Positions 36,041 to 44,944 of a DNA stretch of 64,000 nt are shown piece by piece. Numbering within the stretch: the first letter of the stretch is position 1; each line of letters begins with the position of its first letter. The notes beneath the pieces are model-generated. The model was not told the DNA's origin. It did not search any database and worked only from the letters and a program-made list of their open reading frames with translations. The stretch lies in the NCBI GenBank assembly GCA_944320795.1, contig CALUIU010000013.1, positions 1 through 64,000 of the forward strand, in the 5' to 3' direction. This DNA is from Candidatus Paraprevotella stercoravium. GTDB lineage: Bacteria > Bacteroidota > Bacteroidia > Bacteroidales > Bacteroidaceae. A program made the position numbers and the translations under genes.

Positions 36041-37480
36041 ATGAATAGAATTTATTTTTGTATTATGTCCTTATTGCTAAGTTCTGTGATATGGACTTCG
36101 TGTACAACGGATGGAGATGTTGATTTTGATGGCGGTTTGGATGCGGGACAAAGTTCGGTTAGTTTTCAAGCTAAAATAGGACCTATGTCAAGAGCAACGG
36201 ATACCAGGTTCGATATTGGAGATGAGATTAGTGTATATGCTGTTCTTGCTCAGAGTGGTGATAATAAAGGTTATTTGGAATCCTCTGGAAATTATGCAGA
36301 TAATATAAGGTATACTTATAATGGTACTAAATTTACATCTACAGAAGGAATTGTGCCTCAAAGTGGAGAAAAATATTTTTATCATGCAGTCTATCCTTAT
36401 TCCATTATAGCATCTGATTTTTTCCTGTTTTCTGTGAAAGAGGATCAGCGTGGAGTAAATTATACGAAAAGTGATTTGTGTACAGCTCATACTGCGGCGA
36501 CTTCTGCAACATCTGTACAATTGAATTTTGGACATAGACTTTCTAAAATTATTGTAAACTTGGAGGGTAGTAACTGGCCTTCAGGCGATCAGGTTCTGAC
36601 ATTACAGTCGCCGAAAATCAATGCTTTTGTTGATTTGAATGAGATGACTTTTGAAGCTGCTCCTTCTACAGGAAAGGTAATTTGTGCCGAGAATGGTTTG
36701 AATAGTTTTAAAGTGATTCTTCCTCCACAGACAATCAGTAAATCAAATTTTGCGGTTTTGACAATTGGCGGTAGAGATTATCCGGTTAATTTGTCGAATG
36801 ATGTGTTGCTACAGTCTGGTATACAAAAAGAGCTGACTCTGACATTTGATGATGCCAATAATAGTATTGTTGAATTTGGCGGTACGATAGGTCCTTGGGA
36901 AGAGGAGGATCCCCGTTTAGACGATGTGGTTCCAGAAGAGATTCAAGATAAGATCAGTAAACACATTCCTATTTATAATGGAGTGAATCCTCCTAATATT
37001 GAGGGAACTTATTTGGTAGAGCCTTTTGTAACTGTTTTTTGCGAGGATGAAAATGGATATGAACCAGGAGAATTGATAGTACCGTCCTATATCCGTTTTA
37101 GTAATCAGAATACAGTGTTGAATACCTTGGACTTTGAAGAGAAGACTTCACTTTCAGAAAAGCTCGGAACCGGTGCGTTTATTTGCGGATCAGGAGCCAA
37201 TTTTACTGCATTCTTTAATACCGAGGGATATTCTGAAGGTGTATATAACAGAACTGCATTGGTGATTTCGGGTACAAAGACTTCTTTGGGTATCGAGGAT
37301 CTGTATTATGCATTTGTTATGGTTGAAAAGGGAGAAGACCCGGATAATAATTTAATGCAAGAAGGATATTTCCGTGTGTTTAAAGATGAGGATGGATTAT
37401 CTGTGACAACTACATGGCCATCTGTTTTAGTGCCGAGCAGATCTATAAATCCGTTAAAAACAGCTTGGTCTGCTAGATAA
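36041..37480 (+). CDS. Fimbrillin family lipoprotein (Mfa-like)
   Basis: Mfa-like fimbrillins are surface lipoproteins that form or cap Bacteroidales fimbriae. The N-terminus is a lipoprotein-type signal (MNRIYFCIMSLLLSSVIWTSC, Cys21; the -3 residue Trp is unusual). The mature part carries the family segment FDIGDEISVYA near residue 50 and a beta-rich body with YFYHAVYPYS. Arg residues before that block could be cut by a gingipain-like protease. I prefer ATG 36041; a TTG three codons upstream would also be possible. Length 479 residues. It is monocistronic, between the sprA terminator and the hairpin at 37555. Confidence 0.78.
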   Translation: MNRIYFCIMSLLLSSVIWTSCTTDGDVDFDGGLDAGQSSVSFQAKIGPMSRATDTRFDIGDEISVYAVLAQSGDNKGYLESSGNYADNIRYTYNGTKFTSTEGIVPQSGEKYFYHAVYPYSIIASDFFLFSVKEDQRGVNYTKSDLCTAHTAATSATSVQLNFGHRLSKIIVNLEGSNWPSGDQVLTLQSPKINAFVDLNEMTFEAAPSTGKVICAENGLNSFKVILPPQTISKSNFAVLTIGGRDYPVNLSNDVLLQSGIQKELTLTFDDANNSIVEFGGTIGPWEEEDPRLDDVVPEEIQDKISKHIPIYNGVNPPNIEGTYLVEPFVTVFCEDENGYEPGELIVPSYIRFSNQNTVLNTLDFEEKTSLSEKLGTGAFICGSGANFTAFFNTEGYSEGVYNRTALVISGTKTSLGIEDLYYAFVMVEKGEDPDNNLMQEGYFRVFKDEDGLSVTTTWPSVLVPSRSINPLKTAWSAR

Positions 37481-37554
37481 TGATAAAAAAATGAGAGTAT
37501 GTCAAAACTAAAATGACTATTCCTCAAAGTTAAAAGTTGTACTTACAACATTTA

Positions 37555-37600
37555 AAAGGGTCATATCAAACACTGTATGAGTGATGATATGACCCTTTCT
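37555..37600 (+). terminator. Rho-independent terminator after the fimbrillin gene
   Basis: A 14-bp perfect stem (37555-37568 with 37585-37598) followed by T-rich sequence, 75 bases after the stop codon. Confidence 0.85.
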
Positions 37601-38003
37601 TTGCCCTTTTAGGGTATTCAAATTTCAATTTTTAAGTTCATATTTTCAAAAAATGAATTTTGACTCACCTTCGTTTTTTAGATATAGTTTCATCAGATAA
37701 AGATTATAATATTATGACATCAGCTGTACGTGAATATGGAGGCATAGAATTTGGATTGAACTTGCAGATTTTTGATATCTTCTGTTTCAGAAGACTTTTA
37801 AAATATGGGACTTGAATGAAAAAACTTATTTACAGGAGATTTTGATAAGCTAAAAAAATATTAACTTTGCCGCTCGTTATAGCGGATTGTATTAATGACA
37901 GGTGACAAATCTTCATATAAGTTGAACTGTCATAGGAAAGATTGCTTGTTTGTGCATTTTTATATATCCTCATTTACAGATTGAAGAATCAGATAAATTA
38001 AAT
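37601..38003. other. Intergenic stretch with one short unrecognised open frame and a promoter
   Basis: About 400 bases without a recognised gene. The frame 37714-37815 would encode 33 residues (MTSAVREYGGIEFGLN...), and the reading frame stays open upstream to about 37662, so it may be a gene remnant; I recognise no family. TAACTTTG at 37862-37869, with TTTG 17 bases upstream, is a promoter for the next gene, giving it a leader of about 130 bases. Confidence 0.5.
37862..37869 (+). promoter_or_regulatory. Promoter -7 box of the EptA-like gene
   Basis: TAACTTTG matches TAnnTTTG. TTTG at 37841-37844 is 17 bases upstream, slightly closer than usual. Confidence 0.6.
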
Positions 38004-39599
38004 ATGAAAGCAATATTTGGCAAATTGTATTGTTGGCTTCGAAGACCTTTTGAAAAAGAATATGAATTCTTTTTGTTACTTTTTCTGGTATTTGGACTGG
38101 TTAACAGCTACGGATATCTTATGTTTAATACGCTTGAAAAGGCCCTTGGTGTGGCTAGTCATCATTTCCTCCTTACTTATGGCCTAACCATGATACTTTC
38201 GTATCTTAACGGTAAACTGCGTGTGGTTTATAAGACCCTTATTATTGTAGGGATGATTATTGCTCTTATTATCGATCTGGTTTGTGTCAATGCTTTCCAT
38301 TATACCTATACCCGGGATACTGTGGCATTAGTCTTGGGAACCAATACAACAGAAATCAGTGAAATGTGGAATACCTACTTTGATTTTTCTGTTTTATTCA
38401 AGGCACTTGCTATGGTGGCCGTAGCGTATCTTTTTTATCGGTTTGTTTTCTGGCTGTTCCGAAAAAAGCAGGTGGTTATGTTACGGGTTTCTATGGTTGC
38501 CCTATTGTTAAGTATTGCTGATTTTATTTATGTAACTCATACATGGTCATCGTGGGATGCTATATCGGTAACTCGCTTCTTTTGTATCCCAAAAGTTGCC
38601 TCATCGCCTGATTTGCATCAGTATCTGGTTCATCCAAAATTGGAACAGACTGAGACTCAGATGCCACGTCGTATAGTATTGATTGTCGGAGAATCTTTTG
38701 CCAAGTCACATAGTTCACTCTATGGGTATGACAAAAAGACTAATCCTTTTTTGGAAACACTGCAGAAAGATTCTTTATTATATCTGTTTACAAAAACGAA
38801 ATCTTCGGCCAGTTATACCATTGAAGCGTTTCAAAGTTTTATGAGTACCTATCGTCCGTCTTATGGTGATAGCATAAAATGGTATCAATGTCTTACGGTG
38901 CCAGAGGTGATGCGGACTTGTGGCTATCGCTGCAGTTGGATTTCCAATCAGAATCGGTATGGTGTATATGATAATGTAGTGACCCGATATGCCGAACTTT
39001 GTGATACTGCTATTTTTCTTCGCAATCAGTTGAAAGATAATAATAAGTCATTTTATGATCAGGACTTGTTGCCTAAAATTGATGAAGCCTTAGTTGCTTC
39101 GGAAAATGCAGAAAGAAATTTCTATGTGGTTCATTTGATGGGGTCACATCCCAAATTTAACCGAAGATATCCTGTAGAGTTTAATCGTTTCTCTCCATCA
39201 GAGTATACTTTTGACAGCAATCGGAAGAAACGGGAATCGTCACAGTATGATAACTCTATTCTGTATAATGACAGTGTGGTCTATGAGATGATTCGCCGTT
39301 ATGATGATGATGAAACGATTGTGTTTTATTTTTCTGATCATGGACTGGATATTTATCAGACTCGTCCGGACTATATGGGACATGCCATACGGGGAAATAA
39401 GCAGTCGGGAGAGGCGAGTCGGGATATTCCATTTATGGTGTATATGAATAAGGGATTTCAGAAAAAATATCCAAGGATTCTCAGAAAGGTTCAGTCTTTA
39501 CAGCATCAACCTTTTGAAACACAAGACCTGATTTATCTGTTGACAGATCTAATTGGAGTTCATATTTCGGAGCGCAGTTTGCCAGATGGAACTTACTAA
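38004..39599 (+). CDS. EptA-like membrane phosphotransferase (sulfatase/alkaline phosphatase fold)
   Basis: The family moves phosphoethanolamine or phosphoglycerol from phospholipids to lipid A or glycans at the periplasmic face of the inner membrane. About five transmembrane helices (residues 20-180) precede a soluble catalytic domain with VGESFAKSHSSLYGYDKKTNPF (metal ligand Glu230), a nucleophile region SSASYTIEAF (Thr272) and FYFSDHGLD near residue 446. I use ATG 38004 (531 residues); upstream in-frame starts lack coding character. Phosphoethanolamine is the default substrate, but the phosphoglycerol-type genes nearby make glycerol phosphate possible. Confidence 0.85.
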   Translation: MKAIFGKLYCWLRRPFEKEYEFFLLLFLVFGLVNSYGYLMFNTLEKALGVASHHFLLTYGLTMILSYLNGKLRVVYKTLIIVGMIIALIIDLVCVNAFHYTYTRDTVALVLGTNTTEISEMWNTYFDFSVLFKALAMVAVAYLFYRFVFWLFRKKQVVMLRVSMVALLLSIADFIYVTHTWSSWDAISVTRFFCIPKVASSPDLHQYLVHPKLEQTETQMPRRIVLIVGESFAKSHSSLYGYDKKTNPFLETLQKDSLLYLFTKTKSSASYTIEAFQSFMSTYRPSYGDSIKWYQCLTVPEVMRTCGYRCSWISNQNRYGVYDNVVTRYAELCDTAIFLRNQLKDNNKSFYDQDLLPKIDEALVASENAERNFYVVHLMGSHPKFNRRYPVEFNRFSPSEYTFDSNRKKRESSQYDNSILYNDSVVYEMIRRYDDDETIVFYFSDHGLDIYQTRPDYMGHAIRGNKQSGEASRDIPFMVYMNKGFQKKYPRILRKVQSLQHQPFETQDLIYLLTDLIGVHISERSLPDGTY

Positions 39600-39642
39600 T
39601 AGTAAGATGTATCTAAAATGTTGATGTATGTATATTTGTCAT

Positions 39643-39689
39643 ACAAAATCTGCAAGGTTTCAAAGATAAGGAAACTTGCAGATTTTTGT
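39643..39689. terminator. Terminator between convergent EptA-like and glycosyltransferase genes
   Basis: A stem of about 16 pairs with one bulged G (39643-39661 with 39671-39689) ends in TTTTTG on the plus strand; the minus strand also has a T run. It can serve both genes. Confidence 0.8.
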
Positions 39690-39721
39690 GTGTAAGAATC
39701 AACTTTGTATTTGTGGATCAA

Positions 39722-40642
39722 TTAGTTAAATAGGATAAACGAATATTTTTTGGACAGAAATTTGAATTTCCATTTGTTGTTGAGATATTTGAGGTCTTTA
39801 CTTTTTATGGATAAAAAGATCTTTTTGAGTTTTTCTTTTTCCCTAAGATCCATGTATTTTTTGCGTTGGTAAAGTTGTATCAGATTAAATTGTGCGATCA
39901 GATTTATAAATAGTGTATGATCTTTTGAGACCTTTTCCATTTTATCCATAAGTGAGAAGTAGTGTGTTATACTTTTGGACGGTACCGTCTTTATTTTTTG
40001 AATGGAAGATCCTTGATGTATATTATAATGGTAGCATCCGATAGGGGATAAAATATAGTTTTGGGCTATTTGAATTAAAGATATGAAAAAGATAAAGTCT
40101 TCTCCGATATGAATGTTCTCATTGAAAAACAAATTATGAATCAAGCGCCGAGAAATAATTTTATCCCATAGTGCGCTGGTGCGTTTGGATACAAAAAAAC
40201 GGAGTATTTCTTCTTTTTTGTGTGTGCTCCATGCTTTGTGAATGCTATAATATTTTGCAGGGCGATGGGAATACTCTTTAGCGTAAGATTTTTGTATGAT
40301 ATCGTATTTTTGTTCTTCCTCAGTCATATTTAAAAAATCAGGAGATATCCAGTCATCTGCGTCGGCAAAGAATATGAAATCTCCTATGGCATGATTAAGC
40401 CCCATATTTCTGGCGGAACTTACTCCTCCGTTTTCTTTCTGATAAACTTTGAAACGGTTGTCTTTTTCTGTGAACTCCTGACAAATGTTGATAGACTGAT
40501 CCGTACTGCCATCGTCAATGATTATAACCTCAAAATTTTTGTTTGTCTGCTCTTGAATACTTTTTAAACAACGATATAAATATGCTTCAGCATTAAAAAC
40601 AGGAATGATTATAGAAATCATTGGTCGGTTTTGTGTGCACAT
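39722..40642 (-). CDS. Family 2 glycosyltransferase
   Basis: A GT-A glycosyltransferase that adds a sugar from a nucleotide donor to a surface glycan. The N-terminal nucleotide-binding fold (ISIIIPVFNAEAYLYRCLKSI), the IIDDGSTDQS motif and the FADADDWISP motif (DXD-type) lie in the first 115 residues. The C-terminal part is Lys-rich and AT-rich in coding. Length 306 residues. An internal Met at residue 8 would give a more usual start. It is isolated, convergent to the EptA-like gene. Confidence 0.88.
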   Translation of the reverse strand: MCTQNRPMISIIIPVFNAEAYLYRCLKSIQEQTNKNFEVIIIDDGSTDQSINICQEFTEKDNRFKVYQKENGGVSSARNMGLNHAIGDFIFFADADDWISPDFLNMTEEEQKYDIIQKSYAKEYSHRPAKYYSIHKAWSTHKKEEILRFFVSKRTSALWDKIISRRLIHNLFFNENIHIGEDFIFFISLIQIAQNYILSPIGCYHYNIHQGSSIQKIKTVPSKSITHYFSLMDKMEKVSKDHTLFINLIAQFNLIQLYQRKKYMDLREKEKLKKIFLSIKSKDLKYLNNKWKFKFLSKKYSFILFN

Positions 40643-40801
40643 ATTCTATTATTTTTTATTTTTTCTAACTTGGATCAAGTTAAAATATTTAGATGTTGGT
40701 AAATGAAACACTTCAGATTTTTGATATTTAAAAATATCTATGTGTCTTGTTTCATGCAAGATTAGTATAAATTATTGAGATATGCAAGAATTCAGTTTAT
40801 A

Positions 40802-40842
40802 ACATCTCTTCAAAATGGAAATCTTGAAGAGATGTCTTTTTT
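40802..40842 (+). terminator. Plus-strand terminator without an annotated upstream gene
   Basis: ACATCTCTTCAA (40802-40813) pairs with TTGAAGAGATGT (40824-40835), followed by CTTTTTT. The nearest upstream gene is on the other strand, so it may end a small RNA or be a leftover of a lost gene. Confidence 0.75.
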
Positions 40843-41027
40843 GTTCTATTTAAAAATAAATCTGATAATGAACTATTCATGAAATATGTTTTATGCTGTG
40901 AAATGTTTTGTTTCCCTTGTTGTTTGTTTTTTTATTGAATATCTTAAAACAGATCTTATATCTGTTTGTTCTTTTTTCTCTGTTATCAAAAATGAACGGA
41001 AATGGCCCGACATAAAAAAAAAAACAG

Positions 41028-41035
41028 TAACTTTG
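41028..41035 (+). promoter_or_regulatory. Promoter -7 box of the LpxL-like gene
   Basis: TAACTTTG matches TAnnTTTG; leader to the start codon is about 120 bases. Confidence 0.6.
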
Positions 41036-41162
41036 TCTTTAGTAATCATTTATTATTGGGGACTTTTCAGTATAATTCAGACATGAACTTTAGTAGGACG
41101 CATGATTTAAGATTGCATGTTTGTGTTGGAGTAATATAGGAAAAGTATAAAAAATAGAAGTT

Positions 41163-42041
41163 ATGATGTATCATCTTTCCTTTTTTCTGTTAAAGGTTTT
41201 TTCTAAGATTCCATTCTGGCTGCTTTATATATTTTCAGATTGTTTATTCTATATCATTTATTACGTACTTCGGTATCGTAGAACCATTGTCCGAAAGAAT
41301 ATTACGGAGTCTTTTCCTGAAAAGAGTGGAGAAGAAATCATTGGTATCGAGAAAAAGTTTTATCGGTATTTTGCGGACAATTTACTTGAAACGTGTAAAT
41401 TAGCAACAATCTCCCGAAAGGAGATGAAGCGTAGGATGAAATTTACCAATACAGACGCCTTTAATGACATTTTACGAAGCGGAAAATCTATATCCCTTTA
41501 CTTAGGGCATTATGGTAATTGGGAATGGTGTTCTTCCATTCCTTTACATTTTATAGAAGGAATCACTTCCGCTCAGATTTATCATCAGTTGCGTAATGCC
41601 TGTATGGATCGATTGATGATGTTTAATCGGGAACGCATGGGAGCTAAATGCGTGGAAATGAGGAAAACCGCAAGGTATGTTAATGAACAGCATAAGGCTA
41701 ATCGGGTTTGTGTTATAGGCTTTATTGCTGATCAGTCACCAAGAAAGAAGGAAGTACGTTATTTTTTACCTTTTTTGAATCATTCTGTTCCGGTATTGGT
41801 CGGTTCTGAGAAAATAACCAAACATTATGGTTATGATGCTTGGTTTGTCCGTGTAAAACGTATAAAAAGAGGCTTCTATGAAGCTGATTTAGTTCGGATG
41901 CACGAAGATCCTCAATCATTACCTGATTTTGAGCTAACTTCGATTTACTATCGGATGTTGGAGCAGGTCATTCAGGAGCATCCTGAATTATATTTATGGA
42001 CGCACCGGCGTTTTAAGCATGCAAAGAAACTGAATGAGTGA
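41163..42041 (+). CDS. LpxL-family lipid A / lysophospholipid acyltransferase
   Basis: These inner-membrane enzymes add a secondary acyl chain to lipid A from acyl-ACP. One hydrophobic N-terminal segment anchors the protein; the catalytic H(x4)E motif is HYGNWE, His116 and Glu121, and the FIADQSP block near residue 190 is also conserved. Length 292 residues, typical of Bacteroidota members. It starts the plus-strand group followed by a Stealth gene (34 bases) and a GT92-like gene, and sits near lptB, which points to LPS assembly. Confidence 0.9.
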   Translation: MMYHLSFFLLKVFSKIPFWLLYIFSDCLFYIIYYVLRYRRTIVRKNITESFPEKSGEEIIGIEKKFYRYFADNLLETCKLATISRKEMKRRMKFTNTDAFNDILRSGKSISLYLGHYGNWEWCSSIPLHFIEGITSAQIYHQLRNACMDRLMMFNRERMGAKCVEMRKTARYVNEQHKANRVCVIGFIADQSPRKKEVRYFLPFLNHSVPVLVGSEKITKHYGYDAWFVRVKRIKRGFYEADLVRMHEDPQSLPDFELTSIYYRMLEQVIQEHPELYLWTHRRFKHAKKLNE

Positions 42042-42075
42042 AATATTAATGTATAATTAGAAAAAACGATTGAAT

Positions 42076-43068
42076 ATGAATATAGATTTTGTCATTACAT
42101 GGGTGAACATGGATGATCCAAAATGGCAGGCAGAGTTTGCTAAATACTCCGGAAAAAAAGAGAATACGAAGAATGGTGTTTCCAAAGCCCGTTTTCGCGA
42201 TTACGGCTTTCTGAAATATTGGTTCCGGGGAGTGGAAAAGTTTGCTCCTTGGGTACATAAAATACACTTTGTTACAAGCGGGCAGAAGCCAGAATGGTTG
42301 GATGAGAATAATCCGAAGTTGAATTTAGTAAGTCATAAAGATTATATTCCTGAAGAATTTTTGCCTACTTATAATTCAGTTGTCATTGAACGGTACATAC
42401 ATCGGATACCCGGTCTTTCCGAGCATTTTGTTTATTTCAATGACGATTTCTATATTATCAACCAAATAAGGATGGAACGTTTCTTTAAAAATGGTTTACC
42501 TTGTGATATTGCTACGTTTCTGTATAATCCTTCCTGGTCACAGTGGTACAAAAGAATAAAAAATAATTTGAGGATCATAAACCGCCATTTTGATAAAAAA
42601 GAGGTCATGAAGCGTGACCATGACAAATGGTTTCATAAAAGTTATGGTTCAAAAGCCCGTTGGAATTATATTTTAAAACCATATAATAAGTTTATAACTT
42701 TACGCACTCCTCATAATGCACAACCTTATCTGAAGAGTACTTTTGAGGAGGTGTGGAAGGTAGCTGGTAAAGAGTTGACAGAGACCTCGGTGAATAAGTT
42801 CCGTGCTTTAAATGATTATACACCGGAACTGTTCCGCACCTGGCAGATCTGTAGCGGAAACTTTGAACCTTACAATACCTATAAAGATACAAAGATGTTT
42901 CCACTTATGCTCAGGCCGAAGAAAGCCATTAGAGCAATTTATGAACAGTCTTATTCTTTGATCTGTTTGAATGACAATGTACATATCCGTCATTATGAAC
43001 AGGTCATGGAGGAAATCAAGAATGCATTTGAAAGCATTCTTCCAGAGAAATCCAGCTTTGAACTATAG
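42076..43068 (+). CDS. Stealth family protein 1 (sugar-1-phosphate transferase type)
   Basis: Stealth proteins transfer a hexose-1-phosphate from a nucleotide sugar to a glycan, making phosphodiester links; the catalytic family is related to GlcNAc-1-phosphotransferase. Conserved region 1 is IDFVITWVNMDDPKW (from residue 3), region 2 includes RDYGFLKYWFRGVEKFAPWVHKIHFVT, and region 3 has HFVYFNDDFYIIN. The ATG at 42076 is preferred over the TTG two codons upstream. Length 330 residues. Compared with the two minus-strand Stealth genes it has VNMDD and more aromatic substitutions, so it probably has a different acceptor. Confidence 0.9.
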   Translation: MNIDFVITWVNMDDPKWQAEFAKYSGKKENTKNGVSKARFRDYGFLKYWFRGVEKFAPWVHKIHFVTSGQKPEWLDENNPKLNLVSHKDYIPEEFLPTYNSVVIERYIHRIPGLSEHFVYFNDDFYIINQIRMERFFKNGLPCDIATFLYNPSWSQWYKRIKNNLRIINRHFDKKEVMKRDHDKWFHKSYGSKARWNYILKPYNKFITLRTPHNAQPYLKSTFEEVWKVAGKELTETSVNKFRALNDYTPELFRTWQICSGNFEPYNTYKDTKMFPLMLRPKKAIRAIYEQSYSLICLNDNVHIRHYEQVMEEIKNAFESILPEKSSFEL

Positions 43069-43097
43069 ATGTTTTTGAGATATTAAACGGAATATCA

Positions 43098-43976
43098 ATG
43101 AATAAAGTTGCAGCCGAAATAATAGCTGGGATTATCCCTCATAAGATGACGCGCAATAAATGGCGTGGCATTCTTCGTTATGGGCTTTGGAAGGCTATTA
43201 AATTGAAGTTCAGGATGAGGCACGATCAAACAGTTCCATTATATTATCTTGCTGTTTGTGCTATAGCAAAGGATGAAGGTCCTTATTTTCAGGAGTGGAT
43301 TGAATGGCATCGGAAGCAAGGGGTAGAGAAATTCTATATTTATGATAATGAGAGTACAGACAATACTAAGGAAGTGCTTTTACCCTATATCCGCTCCGGA
43401 ATCGTGGAGTATTGTTACTGGCCTGGAGAACGGCAGCAGCTGGCTGTTTATGATGATTGTTTTGACAAACACCGTACAGAAGCACGTTGGATTGCTGTCA
43501 TTGATTTAGATGAGTTTATTGTACCAATTAAAGACCATACGATACCAGAGTTTTTGCATCGTATGGAACAGTATTCTTCAGTGGAAATCAATTGGCTGGT
43601 TTATGGCAGTGGAGGAGCAAAAAAACGTGAACCGGGCGGAGTGATGGAACGGTTCCGATATCACTCTCTTCCGGAACATAAAGTAAATACTCATGTAAAA
43701 AGTATTGTTGATCCGAAACGGGTCTGTACGATGACGGGTTGCCATGAGGCGGCTCGTATATCTGGTTTGTCGGCCGATTCTCATGGTAACCCGTTGAAAA
43801 AAGGTTTTCGTGATCGTATACCGCAACAGGATGTAATCCGTATAAATCATTATGCAGTAAAATCATATGAGGAGTTTCTGGAAAAACAACTTCGCGGAAG
43901 AGCCAGTGGTACTCAGAAGACAGTCAAACCGGAATACTTTACTCAATATGATCTTAATGATATTGAGGATGCGTGA
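43098..43976 (+). CDS. Glycosyltransferase of the GT92/GT2-like family
   Basis: The family signature of the PF13704/GT92 type is visible: AVCAIAKDEGPYFQEWIEWHRKQGV near residue 50, FYIYDNESTDNT, and the metal-binding IAVIDLDEFIVP near residue 135. These enzymes add a galactose-like sugar in other organisms; here the substrate is unknown. The C-terminal half includes INHYAVKSYEEFLEKQLRGRASG. Length 292 residues. It follows Stealth 1 by 29 bases and converges on Stealth 2 with a 3-base gap and no terminator. Confidence 0.85.
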   Translation: MNKVAAEIIAGIIPHKMTRNKWRGILRYGLWKAIKLKFRMRHDQTVPLYYLAVCAIAKDEGPYFQEWIEWHRKQGVEKFYIYDNESTDNTKEVLLPYIRSGIVEYCYWPGERQQLAVYDDCFDKHRTEARWIAVIDLDEFIVPIKDHTIPEFLHRMEQYSSVEINWLVYGSGGAKKREPGGVMERFRYHSLPEHKVNTHVKSIVDPKRVCTMTGCHEAARISGLSADSHGNPLKKGFRDRIPQQDVIRINHYAVKSYEEFLEKQLRGRASGTQKTVKPEYFTQYDLNDIEDA

Positions 43977-43979
43977 CGT

Positions 43980-44930
43980 TTACTTCTCAAACTGTGATTT
44001 TTGAGGGAAACGCTTTTCTAGAAAGGCTGCAGCTTTCTCCCGGTCACAGTCATGTGCAAATTCTGAATCGTTCATGCAGAATAGAAGTGGGTTATATTTT
44101 TCCAGTTTTCGGTAGTTTCCTTCATTGTCGATATGAAGTCGAAAGGAAGTTCTTTGATTGACATATTTCAGATGTGCGCGTTTTTCTGCCAATGCTACAT
44201 AAGAATAAATGTTGCGCTGTATATCGTTTGCGCTACGCACATGATTGGAATACGTTGCTGCAATCTCATTCTTGAAAATCTCATTTGTGTATTGGTAGGT
44301 GCTTTTTAAATAAGCATCTATATTATGATGGGTTTTACCATTAAAGTAGATGCCGTATTTTTTGTAGACCAGTTCGGCTGAATTCCGAATGGTAATATTA
44401 TAGTTGCTCAGAGGCTTTTTCAATACCTTTTCTTTAAATAGTAGGGTCCATCTTCTGAAAGGTCTGCGGTTGAGACGGACAATAGGTAAACCGTCTTTTG
44501 CAAAAAACGACTCAGGAGTTACCGGACGATTGATAAGCATGTCGTCATTGGCATAGATGAAATGTTCTGCCAGATTTGGGATCCGATAGATAAAATGTTC
44601 GATCAGAGCAGAATTAAAGCAGGGCAGACAGTCTTTGGGCATAATATCCTGATGATCGATAATTTTTATTTTGGGGTGAGACAAGTCTAACCAGGCCGGT
44701 ACCTGATGATCGGTTACAATAAAAATCTTATGTATCCATGGAGCATATTTTTCAATGGAACGCAAGCTGAATTTCAATTCATCATGGTTGGCATATCTTC
44801 CGGCACAGTTAACTCCTGATTCGTCTTTGGGCTTTCCGATGCAGGCATTTCGTTTTTCTTGCCATGTAGGATCATTACCGTCTACCCACAGGTAAACTAA
44901 GTCGATTTCTTTATTATTGCAGTTATTCAT
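43980..44930 (-). CDS. Stealth family protein 2
   Basis: A 316-residue member of the Stealth sugar-phosphotransferase family. Region 1 IDLVYLWVDGNDPTW begins at residue 9; region 2 contains RYANHDELKFSLRSIEKYAPW and IFIVTDHQVPAWL; region 3 contains HFIYANDDMLINRPV; and region 4 ends with PLLFCMNDSE. It lies 14 bases after Stealth 3 and closely resembles it over its full length, so the pair arose by duplication. It is likely co-transcribed with Stealth 3 and the glycosyltransferase at 45965-46774. Confidence 0.92.
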   Translation of the reverse strand: MNNCNNKEIDLVYLWVDGNDPTWQEKRNACIGKPKDESGVNCAGRYANHDELKFSLRSIEKYAPWIHKIFIVTDHQVPAWLDLSHPKIKIIDHQDIMPKDCLPCFNSALIEHFIYRIPNLAEHFIYANDDMLINRPVTPESFFAKDGLPIVRLNRRPFRRWTLLFKEKVLKKPLSNYNITIRNSAELVYKKYGIYFNGKTHHNIDAYLKSTYQYTNEIFKNEIAATYSNHVRSANDIQRNIYSYVALAEKRAHLKYVNQRTSFRLHIDNEGNYRKLEKYNPLLFCMNDSEFAHDCDREKAAAFLEKRFPQKSQFEK

Positions 44931-44944
44931 GAAAATAAAAATAT

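Larger units (their letters stand above)
40643..41162. other. 520-base AT-rich intergenic region with two hairpins and a promoter
   Basis: No gene is supported here. The region holds a long hairpin at 40703-40755 (ATGAAACA with TGTTTCAT, inner GATATTT with AAATATC), a plus-strand terminator at 40802-40842 with no gene before it, and a -7 box TAACTTTG at 41028-41035 for the acyltransferase gene downstream. A 66-residue frame at 40886-41086 runs through that promoter and is rejected. Confidence 0.55.

Noticed and set aside
37950-38003. An 18-residue N-terminal extension of the EptA-like protein
   Set aside because: It lacks the family start; the helix after ATG 38004 is the usual first segment.
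40886-41086. A 66-residue plus-strand open frame
   Set aside because: It runs through a -7 promoter box and a long A run, has no family resemblance, and its composition fits intergenic DNA.
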